DNA of 64,000 bases. It comes from Helicobacter sp. 11-8110 (GTDB taxonomy: Bacteria; Campylobacterota; Campylobacteria; Campylobacterales; Helicobacteraceae). The notes below the pieces were generated by a model, which was given only the letters and a program-made list of their open reading frames with translations, searched no databases and had not been told where the DNA came from. The stretch is taken from positions 523,238 to 587,237 of the forward strand of contig NZ_NHYL01000001.1 in assembly GCF_003288905.1 (NCBI RefSeq), given 5' to 3'. The translations under genes and the position numbers were made by a program. Positions 35,368-54,472 of this stretch are shown piece after piece. Position 1 is the stretch's first letter, and every line of letters begins with the position of its first letter.

Positions 35368-36567
35368 ATGGCTAAGGAAAAATATGTCAAATCAAAACCA
35401 CATGTAAATATTGGAACTATCGGGCATGTTGACCATGGTAAGACAACTTTAAGTGCTGCGATTTCTGCTGTTCTATCTACTAAAGGTCTAGCAGAGATGA
35501 AGGACTATGATAATATCGATAATGCTCCAGAAGAAAAAGAGCGTGGTATTACTATTGCGACTTCACACATTGAATATGAAACAGAAAAAAGACACTACGC
35601 ACACGTAGATTGTCCTGGACACGCTGACTATGTTAAAAACATGATCACAGGTGCTGCGCAAATGGATGGAGCGATTTTGGTTGTTTCTGCTGCAGATGGT
35701 CCTATGCCACAAACAAGAGAGCACATTTTGCTATCTCGCCAAGTAGGTGTTCCTTACATTGTCGTATTTATGAATAAACAAGATATGGTTGATGATCCAG
35801 AATTATTAGAATTAGTTGAAATGGAAATTAGAGAGCTTTTATCAAGCTATGAATTCCCAGGAGATGATACTCCAATTATCGCTGGTTCTGCATTAAAAGC
35901 ACTTGATGAAGCAAAATCTGGAACTTTAGGTGAGTGGAGTGAGAAAATCATGAAGCTTATGGATGCAGTAGATGAATACATTCCAACTCCTGTTCGTGAA
36001 ACTGATAAAACTTTCCTTATGCCAATTGAAGATGTTTTCTCGATTGCTGGTCGTGGAACAGTTGTAACAGGAAGAATTGAAAGAGGTATTGTAAAAGTTG
36101 GTGATGAGATTGAAATCGTAGGTATTAGACCAACTCAAAAAACAACTGTTACTGGCGTTGAAATGTTTAGAAAAGAGCTAGATCAAGGTGAGGCTGGTGA
36201 TAATGTTGGGGTTCTTTTAAGAGGAACCAAAAAAGAAGAAGTAGAAAGAGGTATGGTTCTCTGTAAGCCAGGCTCAATCACTCCTCACAAAAAATTTGAA
36301 GGTGAAATTTATGTTCTTTCAAAAGAGGAAGGCGGAAGACATACTCCATTCTTTAATGGATATAGACCACAATTCTATGTAAGAACAACAGATATCACAG
36401 GTTCTATTACGTTACCAGAAGGTGTAGAAATGGTAATGCCAGGTGATAACATTAAAATCACTGTTGAATTAATCAACCCTATCGCACTTGAAGAGGGAAC
36501 AAGATTTGCTATCCGTGAAGGTGGTAGAACTGTAGGTGCGGGTGTTGTTACAAAGATTATCGAATAG
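35368..36567 (+). CDS. tuf: Elongation factor Tu
   Basis: EF-Tu delivers aminoacyl-tRNA to the ribosomal A site as a GTPase. GHVDHGKTT is the P-loop, [18 protein letters not shown] is G3 and NKQD is G4; domains II and III follow, with the C-terminus at GVVTKIIE. 399 residues is normal. AGGAG precedes the ATG. It leads the tuf-rpmG-trnW-secE-nusG-rplKAJL-rpoBC array. Confidence 0.98.
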   Translation: MAKEKYVKSKPHVNIGTIGHVDHGKTTLSAAISAVLSTKGLAEMKDYDNIDNAPEEKERGITIATSHIEYETEKRHYAHVDCPGHADYVKNMITGAAQMDGAILVVSAADGPMPQTREHILLSRQVGVPYIVVFMNKQDMVDDPELLELVEMEIRELLSSYEFPGDDTPIIAGSALKALDEAKSGTLGEWSEKIMKLMDAVDEYIPTPVRETDKTFLMPIEDVFSIAGRGTVVTGRIERGIVKVGDEIEIVGIRPTQKTTVTGVEMFRKELDQGEAGDNVGVLLRGTKKEEVERGMVLCKPGSITPHKKFEGEIYVLSKEEGGRHTPFFNGYRPQFYVRTTDITGSITLPEGVEMVMPGDNIKITVELINPIALEEGTRFAIREGGRTVGAGVVTKIIE

Positions 36568-36577
36568 GCTTTAAAAA

Positions 36578-36748
36578 ATGGCTAAAGGTAATCGCGTAAA
36601 AATTGGACTCAAATGTTCTGAATGTGGTGACATTAATTACAGCACTGTAAAAAATGCAAAAACCCAAACAGAAAAACTGGAGCTAAAAAAGTTCTGCCCA
36701 AGATTAAATAAACACACAATTCATAAAGAAGTAAAACTAAAAAGCTAA
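36578..36748 (+). CDS. rpmG: 50S ribosomal protein L33
   Basis: A 56-residue protein with [24 protein letters not shown]. The zinc-ribbon is incomplete: the first CxxC pair is present, but the second pair reads C-P-R-L, so only three cysteines remain. This partial loss is common in L33 variants. It follows tuf by 10 bp and precedes tRNA-Trp, the order seen throughout Helicobacter. Confidence 0.95.
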   Translation: MAKGNRVKIGLKCSECGDINYSTVKNAKTQTEKLELKKFCPRLNKHTIHKEVKLKS

Positions 36749-36777
36749 GATTCCTCCTCTTAGCTTTTAGCTTTTGT

Positions 36778-36853
36778 AGGTCAGTAGCTCCAATGGTAGA
36801 GCGTCGGTCTCCAAAACCGAGTGTTGGGGGTTCGAGTCCCTCCTGGCCTGCCA
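36778..36853 (+). tRNA. tRNA-Trp (anticodon CCA)
   Basis: A 76-nt tRNA. Acceptor AGGTCAG pairs with CTGGCCT, the anticodon loop is CTCCAAA, and CCA is encoded. It sits between rpmG and secE and is probably processed from the ribosomal operon transcript. Confidence 0.95.
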
Positions 36854-36882
36854 TTTTGTAATAAAGAGAGACAATCAAAGAA

Positions 36883-37062
36883 ATGAAAAAACTAATTAGT
36901 TATTATAAATTATCAAGAGAAGAGTTATCAAAAGTTATTTTCCCCACAAAAGAACAAGTGAGAAATGCATTTATTTCTGTGGTCATCGTTGTAACAATAG
37001 TTGCTTTATTCTTGGCATTAGTTGATTTCATTCTTGGTAGTTTTGTTTCAAGTATTTTATAA
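36883..37062 (+). CDS. secE: Preprotein translocase subunit SecE
   Basis: A 59-residue protein with a basic amphipathic N-terminal helix (REELSKVIFPTKEQVR) and one membrane helix (AFISVVIVVTIVALFLALVDFIL), the short single-span SecE type. It stabilises SecY in the translocon. It lies between tRNA-Trp and nusG as in most bacteria. Confidence 0.93.
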   Translation: MKKLISYYKLSREELSKVIFPTKEQVRNAFISVVIVVTIVALFLALVDFILGSFVSSIL

Positions 37063-37078
37063 TTTTTAGGATTTGTCT

Positions 37079-37609
37079 ATGGCGTTGTATTGGTATGCGA
37101 TTCAAACATATTTTGGTAGTGAGCAAGCAGTAAAGCGTGGGATTGAAAATCTTGTAAGAGAACATCACTTAGAAGAGAGAATCACTGATATTGTTGTTCC
37201 AACTGAAGATATTATTGAAGTAAAAAATAACAAAAAAAAGATAAGCGAAAGAAGTCTTTATCCCGGATATGTTTTTGTAAAAGTTGATCTTGATACAGCA
37301 TTATGGCATAAAATTCAATCTTTACCGAAAGTTAGTCGTTTTATTGGTGAGGCTAAAAAGCCAACTCCATTGAGTGAAGCAGATATTAATCATATTATTG
37401 AAAAAGTTCAAAATCGTGCTGCTCCTAAACCAAAAGTTATTTTTGAAGCGGGAGAAGTTGTTAGAATCATTGAAGGTCCTTTTGCAAACTTCACTGGAAC
37501 AGTTGAAGAATATGATATGGAGCATAGAAAACTCAAATTAAATGTTTCTATTTTTGGTAGAAGCACCCCTATTGAAATACTTTATTCACAAGTGGAAAAA
37601 ATAGTTTAA
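37079..37609 (+). CDS. nusG: Transcription termination/antitermination protein NusG
   Basis: NusG binds RNA polymerase and couples it to Rho or the ribosome. The NGN domain begins LYWYAIQTYFGSE and includes YPGYVFVKVDLD; a C-terminal KOW domain follows (GEVVRIIEGPFANFTGTVEEYD). A TTG at 37073 is in frame, but AGGA at 37067-37070 fits the ATG at 37079 (176 residues). Confidence 0.96.
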   Translation: MALYWYAIQTYFGSEQAVKRGIENLVREHHLEERITDIVVPTEDIIEVKNNKKKISERSLYPGYVFVKVDLDTALWHKIQSLPKVSRFIGEAKKPTPLSEADINHIIEKVQNRAAPKPKVIFEAGEVVRIIEGPFANFTGTVEEYDMEHRKLKLNVSIFGRSTPIEILYSQVEKIV

Positions 37610-37631
37610 TTACTAAAGACAAGGATAAGTT

Positions 37632-38057
37632 ATGGCAAAGAAAATCATTGGCGAACTTAAGCTTCAAATCCCTGCGGGCAAAGCAAATCCATCTCCTCCT
37701 GTTGGTCCAGCTCTAGGACAGCGCGGTGTTAATATTATGGAATTTTGTAAAGCATTCAATGAAAAAACGAAAGATATGGGAGATTTTAATATTCCTGTGT
37801 TAATCACTGTTTATCAAGATAAAAGCTTTACATTTGTAACCAAAAAACCACCTGTTACAGATTTAATTAAAAAAGCAGCAGGAATCCAGAAAGGTTCTGA
37901 TAATCCTTTAAAAAATAAAGTTGGAAAATTAACTAAAGCACAAGTTTTAGAGATTGTTAAAACAAAGATGGATGATTTGAATGCAAATTCAGAAGAAGCA
38001 GCAATTAAAATTGTTGAAGGAAGTGCTCGAAGTATGGGCATTGAAGTTGTAGATTAA
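37632..38057 (+). CDS. rplK: 50S ribosomal protein L11
   Basis: A 141-residue protein with the N-terminal proline-rich [23 protein letters not shown] and the C-terminal rRNA-binding domain ending RSMGIEVVD. It forms the GTPase-associated centre with L10 and L7/L12. 22 bp after nusG. Confidence 0.97.
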   Translation: MAKKIIGELKLQIPAGKANPSPPVGPALGQRGVNIMEFCKAFNEKTKDMGDFNIPVLITVYQDKSFTFVTKKPPVTDLIKKAAGIQKGSDNPLKNKVGKLTKAQVLEIVKTKMDDLNANSEEAAIKIVEGSARSMGIEVVD

Positions 38058-38080
38058 TAAGACGCGTTGGAGTATAAAAT

Positions 38081-38785
38081 ATGGCAAAAAAAATTACTAA
38101 AAGAATGCAAAAACTACTAGAAAAGGTAGATTGTAAAAAGATATACGATATTACAACCGCTTCTGCAACAGTGAAGTCTTTAGCATCTGCTAAATTTGAT
38201 GAAACCGTTGAGATTGCGTTGAGTTTGGGAGTTGATCCTAGACATGCCGATCAAATGATTCGTGGTGCTGTTGTATTGCCTAATGGAACAGGAAAAAATG
38301 TTCGAGTAGCAGTTTTTGCAAAAGGCGTAAAAGCTGATGAAGCAAAAGCAGCAGGAGCTGATGTTGTAGGTGATGAGGATTTAGCAGAGCAAATCAAAGG
38401 TGGTGAAATCAATTTTGATATGGTGATTGCTACTCCAGATATGATGGCTTTAGTGGGAAAAGTTGGTCGAATCTTAGGTCCAAAGGGATTAATGCCAAAC
38501 CCCAAAACTGGAACAGTAACTATGGAAGTTTCAAAAGCAGTGAGCAATGCTAAGAGCGGTCAAGTTAATTATCGTGTAGATAAAAAAGGTATTATCCACG
38601 CACCTGTTGGAAAGGTTAGCTTTGATGCAAAAAAACTAGAAGAGAATATCATTGCGCTTGTTAGAAATATCAATAAGCAAAAACCAGCAACAGCTAAGGG
38701 TAAATATATTAAAAATGCAACTTTATCGCTAACAATGAGTCCATCACTTAAACTTGATGTGCAAGAACTCATTGATATGAAATAA
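38081..38785 (+). CDS. rplA: 50S ribosomal protein L1
   Basis: A 234-residue L1 with [27 protein letters not shown] and the hinge [16 protein letters not shown]1 forms the mobile stalk at the E site and often represses the L11-L1 mRNA. 23 bp after rplK. Confidence 0.97.
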   Translation: MAKKITKRMQKLLEKVDCKKIYDITTASATVKSLASAKFDETVEIALSLGVDPRHADQMIRGAVVLPNGTGKNVRVAVFAKGVKADEAKAAGADVVGDEDLAEQIKGGEINFDMVIATPDMMALVGKVGRILGPKGLMPNPKTGTVTMEVSKAVSNAKSGQVNYRVDKKGIIHAPVGKVSFDAKKLEENIIALVRNINKQKPATAKGKYIKNATLSLTMSPSLKLDVQELIDMK

Positions 38786-38805
38786 TTTATTCTTGTTTTT
38801 ATCTT

Positions 38806-38854
38806 AGACTAATGACTATAGGGGCTTTGCTTAAAAATTACCCTATATAAGTCT
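38806..38854 (+). promoter_or_regulatory. L10-type leader RNA before rplJ-rplL
   Basis: The 90-bp gap between rplA and rplJ folds into an outer helix AGACT (38806-38810)/AGTCT (38850-38854) enclosing TATAGGG (38817-38823)/CCCTATA (38841-38847), with unpaired bulge bases between. This is the layout of the L10 leader, where L10(L12)4 represses rplJL translation. A strong GGAAAGGAGG ribosome site follows. Confidence 0.65.
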
Positions 38855-38875
38855 TTCGTCGGAAAGGAGGTTAAA

Positions 38876-39358
38876 ATGACAAAAGTAGAAAAAAACGCTT
38901 TAATTGAAAGTTTAAGTGCCGAATTTCAAGCTTCAAATGCAATCATCGTTTGTGATTATAAAGGACTTACGGTTAAGGAATTAGAAGTTCTAAGAGCAGA
39001 AATGAGAGCTCAAAATGCAAAAGTGCAAGTCGTTAAAAATACTCTAGCTTCTATTGCATTAAAGAATTCTAATGTTGAAGGTTTGGAGCTAAAAGAAAAT
39101 AATATTTTTCTTTGGAGTGAAGATCAGATTTCTTTGTCAAAAGTAGTTTGCAAATTTTCAAACTCTGTGGGCGGAAAATTAGTGATCAAATCTGGTTACT
39201 TTGAAGGAGAGTTGGTTGATTCAAAACATATCGAAGCAGTTTCAAAACTACCTTCAAAAGAAGAGCTTATTGGTATGTTGCTGTCTGTTTGGACTGCGCC
39301 TGCAAGATACTTTGTTACAGGGTTGGATAACTTACGCAAACAAAAAGAAGGTGAATAA
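38876..39358 (+). CDS. rplJ: 50S ribosomal protein L10
   Basis: A 160-residue L10: [23 protein letters not shown] and [12 protein letters not shown] bind rRNA with L11, and the C-terminal helix (NLRKQKEGE) carries L7/L12 dimers. Probably autoregulated through the leader just upstream. Confidence 0.97.
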   Translation: MTKVEKNALIESLSAEFQASNAIIVCDYKGLTVKELEVLRAEMRAQNAKVQVVKNTLASIALKNSNVEGLELKENNIFLWSEDQISLSKVVCKFSNSVGGKLVIKSGYFEGELVDSKHIEAVSKLPSKEELIGMLLSVWTAPARYFVTGLDNLRKQKEGE

Positions 39359-39382
39359 TTAATAAATTTAAGGAGATAAATT

Positions 39383-39757
39383 ATGGCAATTTCAAAAGAG
39401 GATGTATTAGAGTATATTGGTAATCTTTCTGTTATGGAACTTTCAGAGCTTGTAAAAGCTTTTGAAGAGAAATTTGGTGTTTCTGCTGCGCCAACTGTTG
39501 TTGCAGGTGCAGTTGCTGGTGGTGCTGGTGCTGCTGCAGAGGAAAAAACAGAATTTGATGTTATTCTTGCAGATAGCGGTGATAAGAAAATCAATGTTAT
39601 CAAAGTTGTAAGAGAAATAACAGGTCTTGGCTTAAAAGAAGCAAAAGATGCAGTTGAGAAAACTCCATTCACCGTTAAAGAAGGTGTTAAAAAAGAAGAT
39701 GCTGAAGCTATGAAAGCAAAATTTGAAGAGGCTGGTGCTAAAGTCGAAATTAAATAA
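39383..39757 (+). CDS. rplL: 50S ribosomal protein L7/L12
   Basis: A 124-residue stalk protein with an N-terminal dimerisation domain ([18 protein letters not shown]), an Ala/Gly/Val-rich hinge near 40-50 and the factor-binding C-domain [15 protein letters not shown]. Strong AAGGAG site. Confidence 0.97.
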   Translation: MAISKEDVLEYIGNLSVMELSELVKAFEEKFGVSAAPTVVAGAVAGGAGAAAEEKTEFDVILADSGDKKINVIKVVREITGLGLKEAKDAVEKTPFTVKEGVKKEDAEAMKAKFEEAGAKVEIK

Positions 39758-39763
39758 TTCAAG

Positions 39764-39785
39764 AGAGGGGGGATTTTTCCCCTCT
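39764..39785 (+). terminator. Hairpin between rplL and rpoBC (partial terminator/attenuator)
   Basis: AGAGGGG (39764-39770) pairs with CCCCTCT (39779-39785), 8-nt loop, followed by AAATTTTTC. A similar attenuator in many bacteria lowers rpoBC expression relative to rplJL. No strong separate promoter for rpoBC was found in the 78-bp gap, so read-through is expected. Confidence 0.75.
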
Positions 39786-39823
39786 AAATTTTTCATTTTT
39801 CTTCCAAAATTCTACATTAATAA

Positions 39824-48498
<8,675 letters not shown>

Positions 48499-48526
48499 TT
48501 TAAGCAAAAGTAAAGTGTGATTTGAA

Positions 48527-48532
48527 TATAAT
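48527..48532 (+). promoter_or_regulatory. -10 element of the rpsL-rpsG-fusA promoter
   Basis: A consensus TATAAT preceded by TTTGAA, 48 bp before the rpsL start. The str operon therefore appears to have its own promoter behind the rpoBC hairpin. Confidence 0.6.
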
Positions 48533-48580
48533 CCGCTTCATTTTCTCTATTGAAATTATTTATGAAAGAAGGAATACAAA

Positions 48581-48970
48581 GTGCCAACTATTAACCAGTT
48601 GATTAGAAAAGAACGAAAGAAAGTTATTAAGAAATCAAAGTCTCCAGCTTTGGTAGTTTGTCCTCAAAGAAGAGGAGTTTGCACCCGTGTTTATACCACG
48701 ACACCTAAAAAGCCTAACTCAGCTTTGAGAAAAGTAGCTAAAGTTAGATTAACAAGTGGTTTTGAAGTAATTAGTTATATCCCTGGAGAAGGGCATAATC
48801 TTCAAGAGCACTCTATTGTGTTAATCCGTGGTGGTAGGGTAAGGGACTTACCGGGCGTAAAGTATCACATTATCCGTGGTGCATTAGATACTGCAGGTGT
48901 AGCAAAGCGAACAGTTTCACGCAGTAAGTATGGTGCTAAAAAAGCTAAATCTGGCGATTCTAAGAAATAA
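48581..48970 (+). CDS. rpsL: 30S ribosomal protein S12
   Basis: S12 lines the decoding centre. 129 residues: [32 protein letters not shown] with the conserved Lys (KPNS) where streptomycin-resistance changes occur in other bacteria, here wild type, and [13 protein letters not shown] start with AAGGAA upstream. First gene of the str operon. Confidence 0.97.
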   Translation: MPTINQLIRKERKKVIKKSKSPALVVCPQRRGVCTRVYTTTPKKPNSALRKVAKVRLTSGFEVISYIPGEGHNLQEHSIVLIRGGRVRDLPGVKYHIIRGALDTAGVAKRTVSRSKYGAKKAKSGDSKK

Positions 48971-48979
48971 GTGAGGTAA

Positions 48980-49450
<471 letters not shown>

Positions 49451-49459
49451 TTTAATATC

Positions 49460-49479
49460 TAGAAGGGATCTTCCTTCTA
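49460..49479 (+). terminator. Hairpin in the rpsG-fusA gap
   Basis: TAGAAGG (49460-49466) pairs with CCTTCTA (49473-49479), 6-nt loop, 10 bp after the rpsG stop. No strong U-tract, so a partial terminator or RNA-processing site is more likely than full termination. Confidence 0.45.
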
Positions 49480-49530
49480 AGATTTCTGCAATTTCTTTAT
49501 AAAAAATATGTTATCCCAAAGGATTATAAA

Positions 49531-51612
49531 ATGGCAAGAAAAACCCCATTAAATAGAATTAGAAATATTGGTATTGCAGCTCACATTGATGCAGGTAAAA
49601 CGACAACTTCAGAGAGAATCTTGTTTTATACAGGTGTTAGTCACAAGATCGGTGAGGTGCATGATGGTGCTGCTACAATGGATTGGATGGAGCAAGAGAA
49701 AGAAAGAGGTATTACAATTACTTCTGCTGCGACAACTTGTTTTTGGAAAGATTATCAAATTAACTTGATTGACACTCCCGGACACGTGGATTTTACTATT
49801 GAAGTAGAAAGGTCAATGCGTGTCTTAGATGGTGCTGTAGCGGTATTTTGTTCAGTAGGTGGTGTGCAACCACAAAGTGAAACTGTGTGGAGGCAAGCTA
49901 ATAAATATGGTGTTCCAAGAATCGTTTTTGTTAATAAAATGGACAGAATTGGTGCGAACTTCTATAATGTAGAATCACAAATTGCTACAAGACTTAAAGC
50001 GCGTCCAGTTCCACTTGTGATTCCAATTGGTGCGGAAGATACCTTTAAGGGAGTTGTTGATCTTATTCAAATGAAGGCAATAGTATGGAATGATGAATCA
50101 ATGGGTGCTAAGTATGACATTGAAGAAATTCCCGCAGAGTTAGTAGAAAAAGCCAATGAATATCGCGAAAAAATGGTGGAATTTGCTGCTGAACAAGATG
50201 AAGCTTTGATGGAAAAATATCTTGGTGGTGAAGAGCTAAGCGTTGAAGAGATTAAAGCTGCGATTAAAAAAGGTTGTTTAGCAATGGAAATTATTCCTAT
50301 GCTTTGTGGTTCTAGCTTTAAAAACAAAGGAGTTCAAACCTTACTAGATGCTGTTATCGACTATCTTCCAGCCCCAACTGAAGTTGCAGATATTCGCGGT
50401 GTTGATGCAAAAGATGAAGAAAAAGAAGTAAGCGTAAAATCAACTGATGATGGTGAGTTTGCAGGATTGGCATTCAAAATTATGACAGATCCATTTGTGG
50501 GGCAATTGACTTTCGTTCGCGTTTATCGTGGAAGTTTGGAATCAGGAAGCTATGTGCTTAACTCTACAAAAGGCAAAAAAGAGCGTGTTGGAAGATTGTT
50601 GAAAATGCATTCCAATAAGCGCGAGGATATTAAAGAAGTGTATGCAGGGGAAATTTGTGCCTTTGTTGGTTTAAAAGAGACTTTGACAGGGGATACACTT
50701 TGCTCTGAAAAAGAGCCTGTTATTTTAGAGAGAATGGAATTCCCAGATCCAGTTATTTCTATTGCAGTAGAGCCAAAAACAAAAGCAGATCAAGAAAAAA
50801 TGGCTTTAGCCTTGGCAAAGCTTGCAGAAGAGGATCCGAGCTTTAGAGTTCATACAGATGAAGAATCGGGGCAAACTATTATTTCTGGTATGGGAGAATT
50901 GCACCTAGAGATTATCGTCGATAGATTAAAGCGTGAGTTTAAAGTAGAAGCAGAGGTAGGACAACCTCAAGTTGCATTCCGCGAAACAATTCGCCAAAGT
51001 GTTGAGCAAGAATGTAAATATGCCAAGCAATCTGGTGGTAGGGGACAATATGGACATGTATTTATCCGCTTAGAACCACAAGAGCCAGGCAAAGGTTATG
51101 AATTTGTAAATAATATTTCAGGTGGTGTAATTCCTAAAGAATATATTCCAGCTGTTGATAAAGGTATTCAAGAAGCTATGCAAAATGGTGTTTTGGCAGG
51201 TTACCCAGTTGTGGATTTTAAAGTTACTCTTTTTGATGGTAGCTATCACGATGTGGATTCTTCAGAAATGGCGTTTAAAATTGCAGGTTCTATGGCGTTT
51301 AAAGATGCTTGTCGCAAGGCAGGGGCGGTTTTATTAGAGCCAATGATGAAAGTGGAAGTTGAAGTGCCTGAAGAGTATATGGGTGATGTTATTGGTGATT
51401 TAAACCGCAGAAGAGGTCAAATCAACTCAATGGATGACAGAATGGGATTAAAAATTGTCAATGCTTTTGTTCCATTAGCCGAGATGTTTGGTTATTCTAC
51501 TGATTTGCGTTCAGCTACTCAAGGGCGTGGAACTTACACTATGGAATTTGATCACTATGGTGAAGTGCCAAGCAATATTTCTAAAGAAATTATGGAAAAA
51601 AGAAATGGTTAA
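49531..51612 (+). CDS. fusA: Elongation factor G
   Basis: EF-G drives translocation. 693 residues: G1 [10 protein letters not shown]3 DTPGHVDF, G4 NKMDRIGA, then domains II-V including GRGQYGHV and [11 protein letters not shown]. Length and order are canonical. AAAGGA lies before the ATG. Last gene of the str operon. Confidence 0.98.
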   Translation: MARKTPLNRIRNIGIAAHIDAGKTTTSERILFYTGVSHKIGEVHDGAATMDWMEQEKERGITITSAATTCFWKDYQINLIDTPGHVDFTIEVERSMRVLDGAVAVFCSVGGVQPQSETVWRQANKYGVPRIVFVNKMDRIGANFYNVESQIATRLKARPVPLVIPIGAEDTFKGVVDLIQMKAIVWNDESMGAKYDIEEIPAELVEKANEYREKMVEFAAEQDEALMEKYLGGEELSVEEIKAAIKKGCLAMEIIPMLCGSSFKNKGVQTLLDAVIDYLPAPTEVADIRGVDAKDEEKEVSVKSTDDGEFAGLAFKIMTDPFVGQLTFVRVYRGSLESGSYVLNSTKGKKERVGRLLKMHSNKREDIKEVYAGEICAFVGLKETLTGDTLCSEKEPVILERMEFPDPVISIAVEPKTKADQEKMALALAKLAEEDPSFRVHTDEESGQTIISGMGELHLEIIVDRLKREFKVEAEVGQPQVAFRETIRQSVEQECKYAKQSGGRGQYGHVFIRLEPQEPGKGYEFVNNISGGVIPKEYIPAVDKGIQEAMQNGVLAGYPVVDFKVTLFDGSYHDVDSSEMAFKIAGSMAFKDACRKAGAVLLEPMMKVEVEVPEEYMGDVIGDLNRRRGQINSMDDRMGLKIVNAFVPLAEMFGYSTDLRSATQGRGTYTMEFDHYGEVPSNISKEIMEKRNG

Positions 51613-51629
51613 GCTCTAGGGGCTTAACC
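51607..51629 (+). terminator. Terminator of the str operon
   Basis: GGTTAAGC (51607-51614) pairs perfectly with GCTTAACC (51622-51629) around TCTAGGG; the fusA TAA is in the stem. T6 follows 10 nt later. Confidence 0.7.
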
Positions 51630-52007
51630 AAAATAAGTGTTTTTTAAAATTAAAATCTTCAAATATAAAGCTTCTAGTCTATAGTAATAATAAGAAATTT
51701 TATTCTTATATTAATTGATTTGGCTTTTTATCTAAAATCAAATAAAATTGCTGTGAAACTTTTTTCTACTAAATCTTTACTATTACTACCATTCCATAAA
51801 TTTAAGTTAAAAAATGCAATCTTTTAAAATCCATCATAAAAAACAAATGCCTAAAGTAGAAATTTTTTAAAATTTGTTTTATATTTTTTTAAGTCATTTT
51901 ACATTACGATTATGCTTTATTTTTGCTTAAGGATTAAGCACACAGTTCTTCTTTTATTATTTACAAGGCTGTCTAAATTTATTGTTGTATTATTTCTAGG
52001 AGTTTGT
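51630..52007 (+). other. AT-rich intergenic region before the selenium/sulfur cassette
   Basis: About 380 bp with no supported gene. An open frame in phase with the next gene begins near 51912, but its product (a basic stretch) does not resemble YedE proteins and lacks a ribosome site. Candidate promoter -10 TATGCT near 51911-51916. No riboswitch-like fold was recognised. Confidence 0.4.
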
Positions 52008-53066
52008 ATGCGATTAGCAGTTTGGCCTATTTTGGCGGGCATAGCATTGGGTGTAATTGCACCTCTTTTGGTTTCTTTAGGGAATCCGGGTAATATGGGT
52101 GTATGTGCTGCGTGTTTTACGCGAGATATTGCTGGGGGATTAAATCTTCATCAAGCCGCTGTAGTGCAGTATATTCGCCCTGAAATTATTGGGCTTGTGA
52201 TTGGTGCTCTTGTGGCATCTTTTGCATTTGGGGAGTTTCGCCCACGCACTGGAAGTGCACCTGTGGTGCGTTTTATGCTTGGTGTTTTTGCTATGATTGG
52301 AGCATTAGTATTCTTGGGCTGTCCTTGGAGAATGTGGCTTAGATTTAGCGCAGGGGATTTTACTTCCATAGCGGGTATTTTTGGACTTGTGTGTGGGATA
52401 TTAATTGGTATCTTTTTTCTCAAGCGTGGCTTTTCACTTGGGCGATCCTACGCCACTAGCAAAATTGTGGGCTTTATTTTCCCGCTTTTTATGGTAGGGC
52501 TTTTTGGATTATTAATTTGGGGTTTGTTAGATGTAGAAGCTCCCATTAAATTTTCGCAAAAAGGTCCTGGTTCACAACACGCACCACTTATTATTTCACT
52601 TGTAGCAGGATTATTTTTGGGTGCAATATTTCAAAAAAGCCGATTTTGTATGATTGCTGCAGTGCGTGATAGTGTGTTATTGAAAGATACGCATATTTTA
52701 CAAGGTGTGATTGCACTTGTAATTACAGCGTTTTTAACTAATCTAGCGTTGGGGTATTTTAATCCGGGATTTAGTGGGCAGCCTATCGCTCATAATGAAT
52801 GGGTGTGGAATTTCCTTGGAATGTTACTTTCTGGATTTGCCTTTAGTTTAGCAGGTGGTTGTCCAGGTAGGCAGCTTGTGTTAAGTGGTGAGGGTGATAG
52901 CGATGCAGGTGTATTTGTGTTTGGATTGCTTATGGGGGCGGCATTTGCACATAATTTTGGACTTGCAAGCTCACCTGCTGGAATTGGAGTAAATGCACCA
53001 ATTGCAGTTTTTGTAGGGATTGTATTTTGTTTGCTTGTTGCGATTTTTGCAAGAGAGAGGAGATAA
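52008..53066 (+). CDS. YedE-family putative selenium/sulfur transporter
   Basis: A 352-residue polytopic protein, about ten membrane helices in two related halves. Cysteine-bearing motifs ACFTRD, FLGCPWRM, KSRFCMIAA and GGCPGRQLV are those of the YeeE/YedE superfamily; the TusA-like and DUF3343-like neighbours point to the selenium-metabolism YedE branch. It should move a selenium or sulfur compound into the cell for the carrier proteins next door. CTAGGAG before the ATG at 52008 fixes the start. The stop is 1 bp before the next ATG. Confidence 0.82.
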   Translation: MRLAVWPILAGIALGVIAPLLVSLGNPGNMGVCAACFTRDIAGGLNLHQAAVVQYIRPEIIGLVIGALVASFAFGEFRPRTGSAPVVRFMLGVFAMIGALVFLGCPWRMWLRFSAGDFTSIAGIFGLVCGILIGIFFLKRGFSLGRSYATSKIVGFIFPLFMVGLFGLLIWGLLDVEAPIKFSQKGPGSQHAPLIISLVAGLFLGAIFQKSRFCMIAAVRDSVLLKDTHILQGVIALVITAFLTNLALGYFNPGFSGQPIAHNEWVWNFLGMLLSGFAFSLAGGCPGRQLVLSGEGDSDAGVFVFGLLMGAAFAHNFGLASSPAGIGVNAPIAVFVGIVFCLLVAIFARERR

Positions 53067-53067
53067 A

Positions 53068-53286
53068 ATGAAGGAGCTTGATGTTAGGGGGCTTAGTTGC
53101 CCAGAGCCTGTGCTAAACTTAAAACCTTTGTGTGAACAAGGTGAAGAATCTATTAGGGTGCTTTGTAGCTGCGGTGCTGCGAGTGATAATATTCAGCGAA
53201 TGGCAAGTCATTATGGTTATGAGGTGAAAAAAATCTCTGAAGTTCAAGGCGAGATTGTCTATGAGTTATACAAAAAGCTTGGGTGA
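53068..53286 (+). CDS. TusA/YedF-like sulfur or selenium carrier protein
   Basis: A 72-residue TusA-fold protein. The persulfide cysteine is C11 in LDVRGLSCPEPV, with the usual CPxP. A second Cys pair (CSCGAASDN) lies mid-protein, as in YedF/SirA-like members. It would accept a persulfide or selenide from the desulfurase encoded next. GAGAGGAG sets the ATG at 53068; an in-frame TTG further up lies inside yedE. Confidence 0.83.
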   Translation: MKELDVRGLSCPEPVLNLKPLCEQGEESIRVLCSCGAASDNIQRMASHYGYEVKKISEVQGEIVYELYKKLG

Positions 53287-54460
53287 GGGTGTGAATCATA
53301 GAATCTATTTAGATAATGCAGCAACAAGCTTCCCTAAAGCACCTAGAGTAAAGGAGGCTGTGTGTGCTTTTATGGAGGATATAGGGGCTAGTCCTGGGCG
53401 TAGCGCCCATATGCTTTCTATACAATCAGGGAGGATTTTATATCAATCGCGACGACTTTTGGCAGATTTATTGGGCTTAAAAGATTGCAAAAGAGTGTTT
53501 TTTGTGCATAATACCACAATGGCAATTAATGTTGTTTTGCAAGGGTTTTTGCGACCTAATAGTGTGGTGGTAACCACACAAATGGAGCATAATGCTTTAA
53601 TGCGTCCCCTTAATGCTCTAAAAGAGTATTTGAATCTTGAAATACGACAGATTCCATGCGCACCATCTTGTGAATTGGATTTAAAAGTAGCTAGAGAGTT
53701 GTTAAAGGGTGCTAATCTTCTAGCGTGTGCGCATATTAACAATGTTAGTGGCGTGATGATACCTCTTAGAGAGCTTAGCGCATTGGCTCGAAGTGAAGGT
53801 GTGGCATTTTTGCTAGATGGAGCGCAGAGTGTTGGGTGTGTGGAAATGTCTGATGTAATGGAGCAGGTTGATTTTTTGGCTTTGAGCGCACATAAAGGAC
53901 TTTTGTCTCCTATGGGTGTAGGAGCGCTATTAGTTAGTGATAGCTTTGAAATACAGCGGTTAGAACCACTTATTTTTGGTGGCACAGGTAGCGCGAGTGA
54001 AGAGGAGATTCAGCCACTATTTTTGCCCGATAGATTTGAAAGTGGCACACCAAATATGCATGGAATTGCAGGAATGTGTGCAGGGATAGAATGGATAAAT
54101 GCCAAAGGTATAGCAGCAATTCATACACATGAATTAAATTTAAGGAATCATCTCATAAAAGGGCTTAAAAATATAAAGGGCGTGAGACTTTATGGAGTTA
54201 GTGAGAGTTTGGAGGGACTAGGAGCTAATGCAACGCTTTCATTAAGCGTTGATGGCAAAAGTGTTTCAGAAGTGGGTTTGAGACTTGATAGGGAGTTTGG
54301 AATCTGTGTGCGTATTGGATTGCATTGTAATCCTGCAACACATAAGATACTAGGTAGTTTTGAAAATGGTGGAAGTGTGAGAGTGAGTGCTGGGGTGTTT
54401 AATACACATAGCGAGATAGAATCTTTCCTTGCAGCTCTAAGCAAGATTGCTAAAAGCTAA
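53261..54460 (+). CDS. Class V aminotransferase, cysteine desulfurase-like
   Basis: About 400 residues, PLP fold type I. IYLDNAATSFPK at the start, the PLP lysine K212 in LSAHKGLLSP, and an active-site cysteine C356 in RIGLHCNPATH place it with the NifS/SufS-like desulfurases found beside YedE and DUF3343 genes. It would release sulfur or selenium from (seleno)cysteine to the TusA-like carrier. ATG 53261 has AAGGCGAG upstream but overlaps the carrier gene by 26 bp; GTG 53291 is the alternative, with poorer spacing. Confidence 0.82.
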   Translation: MSYTKSLGEGVNHRIYLDNAATSFPKAPRVKEAVCAFMEDIGASPGRSAHMLSIQSGRILYQSRRLLADLLGLKDCKRVFFVHNTTMAINVVLQGFLRPNSVVVTTQMEHNALMRPLNALKEYLNLEIRQIPCAPSCELDLKVARELLKGANLLACAHINNVSGVMIPLRELSALARSEGVAFLLDGAQSVGCVEMSDVMEQVDFLALSAHKGLLSPMGVGALLVSDSFEIQRLEPLIFGGTGSASEEEIQPLFLPDRFESGTPNMHGIAGMCAGIEWINAKGIAAIHTHELNLRNHLIKGLKNIKGVRLYGVSESLEGLGANATLSLSVDGKSVSEVGLRLDREFGICVRIGLHCNPATHKILGSFENGGSVRVSAGVFNTHSEIESFLAALSKIAKS

Positions 54461-54472
54461 AGGTTTATTAGA

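Noticed and set aside
39196..39762. A 188-codon minus-strand frame across rplJ and rplL
   Set aside because: It lies wholly opposite two certain ribosomal protein genes; Ala/Ser-rich low-complexity product typical of a shadow.
51912..52007. N-terminal extension of the YedE-like protein
   Set aside because: In frame but without a ribosome site; the CTAGGAG before the ATG at 52008 and family length favour the shorter protein.
53443..53985. A 180-codon minus-strand open frame opposite the class V aminotransferase
   Set aside because: It is antisense to a gene with intact PLP-enzyme motifs, has no ribosome site or family resemblance, and its composition is that of a shadow frame.
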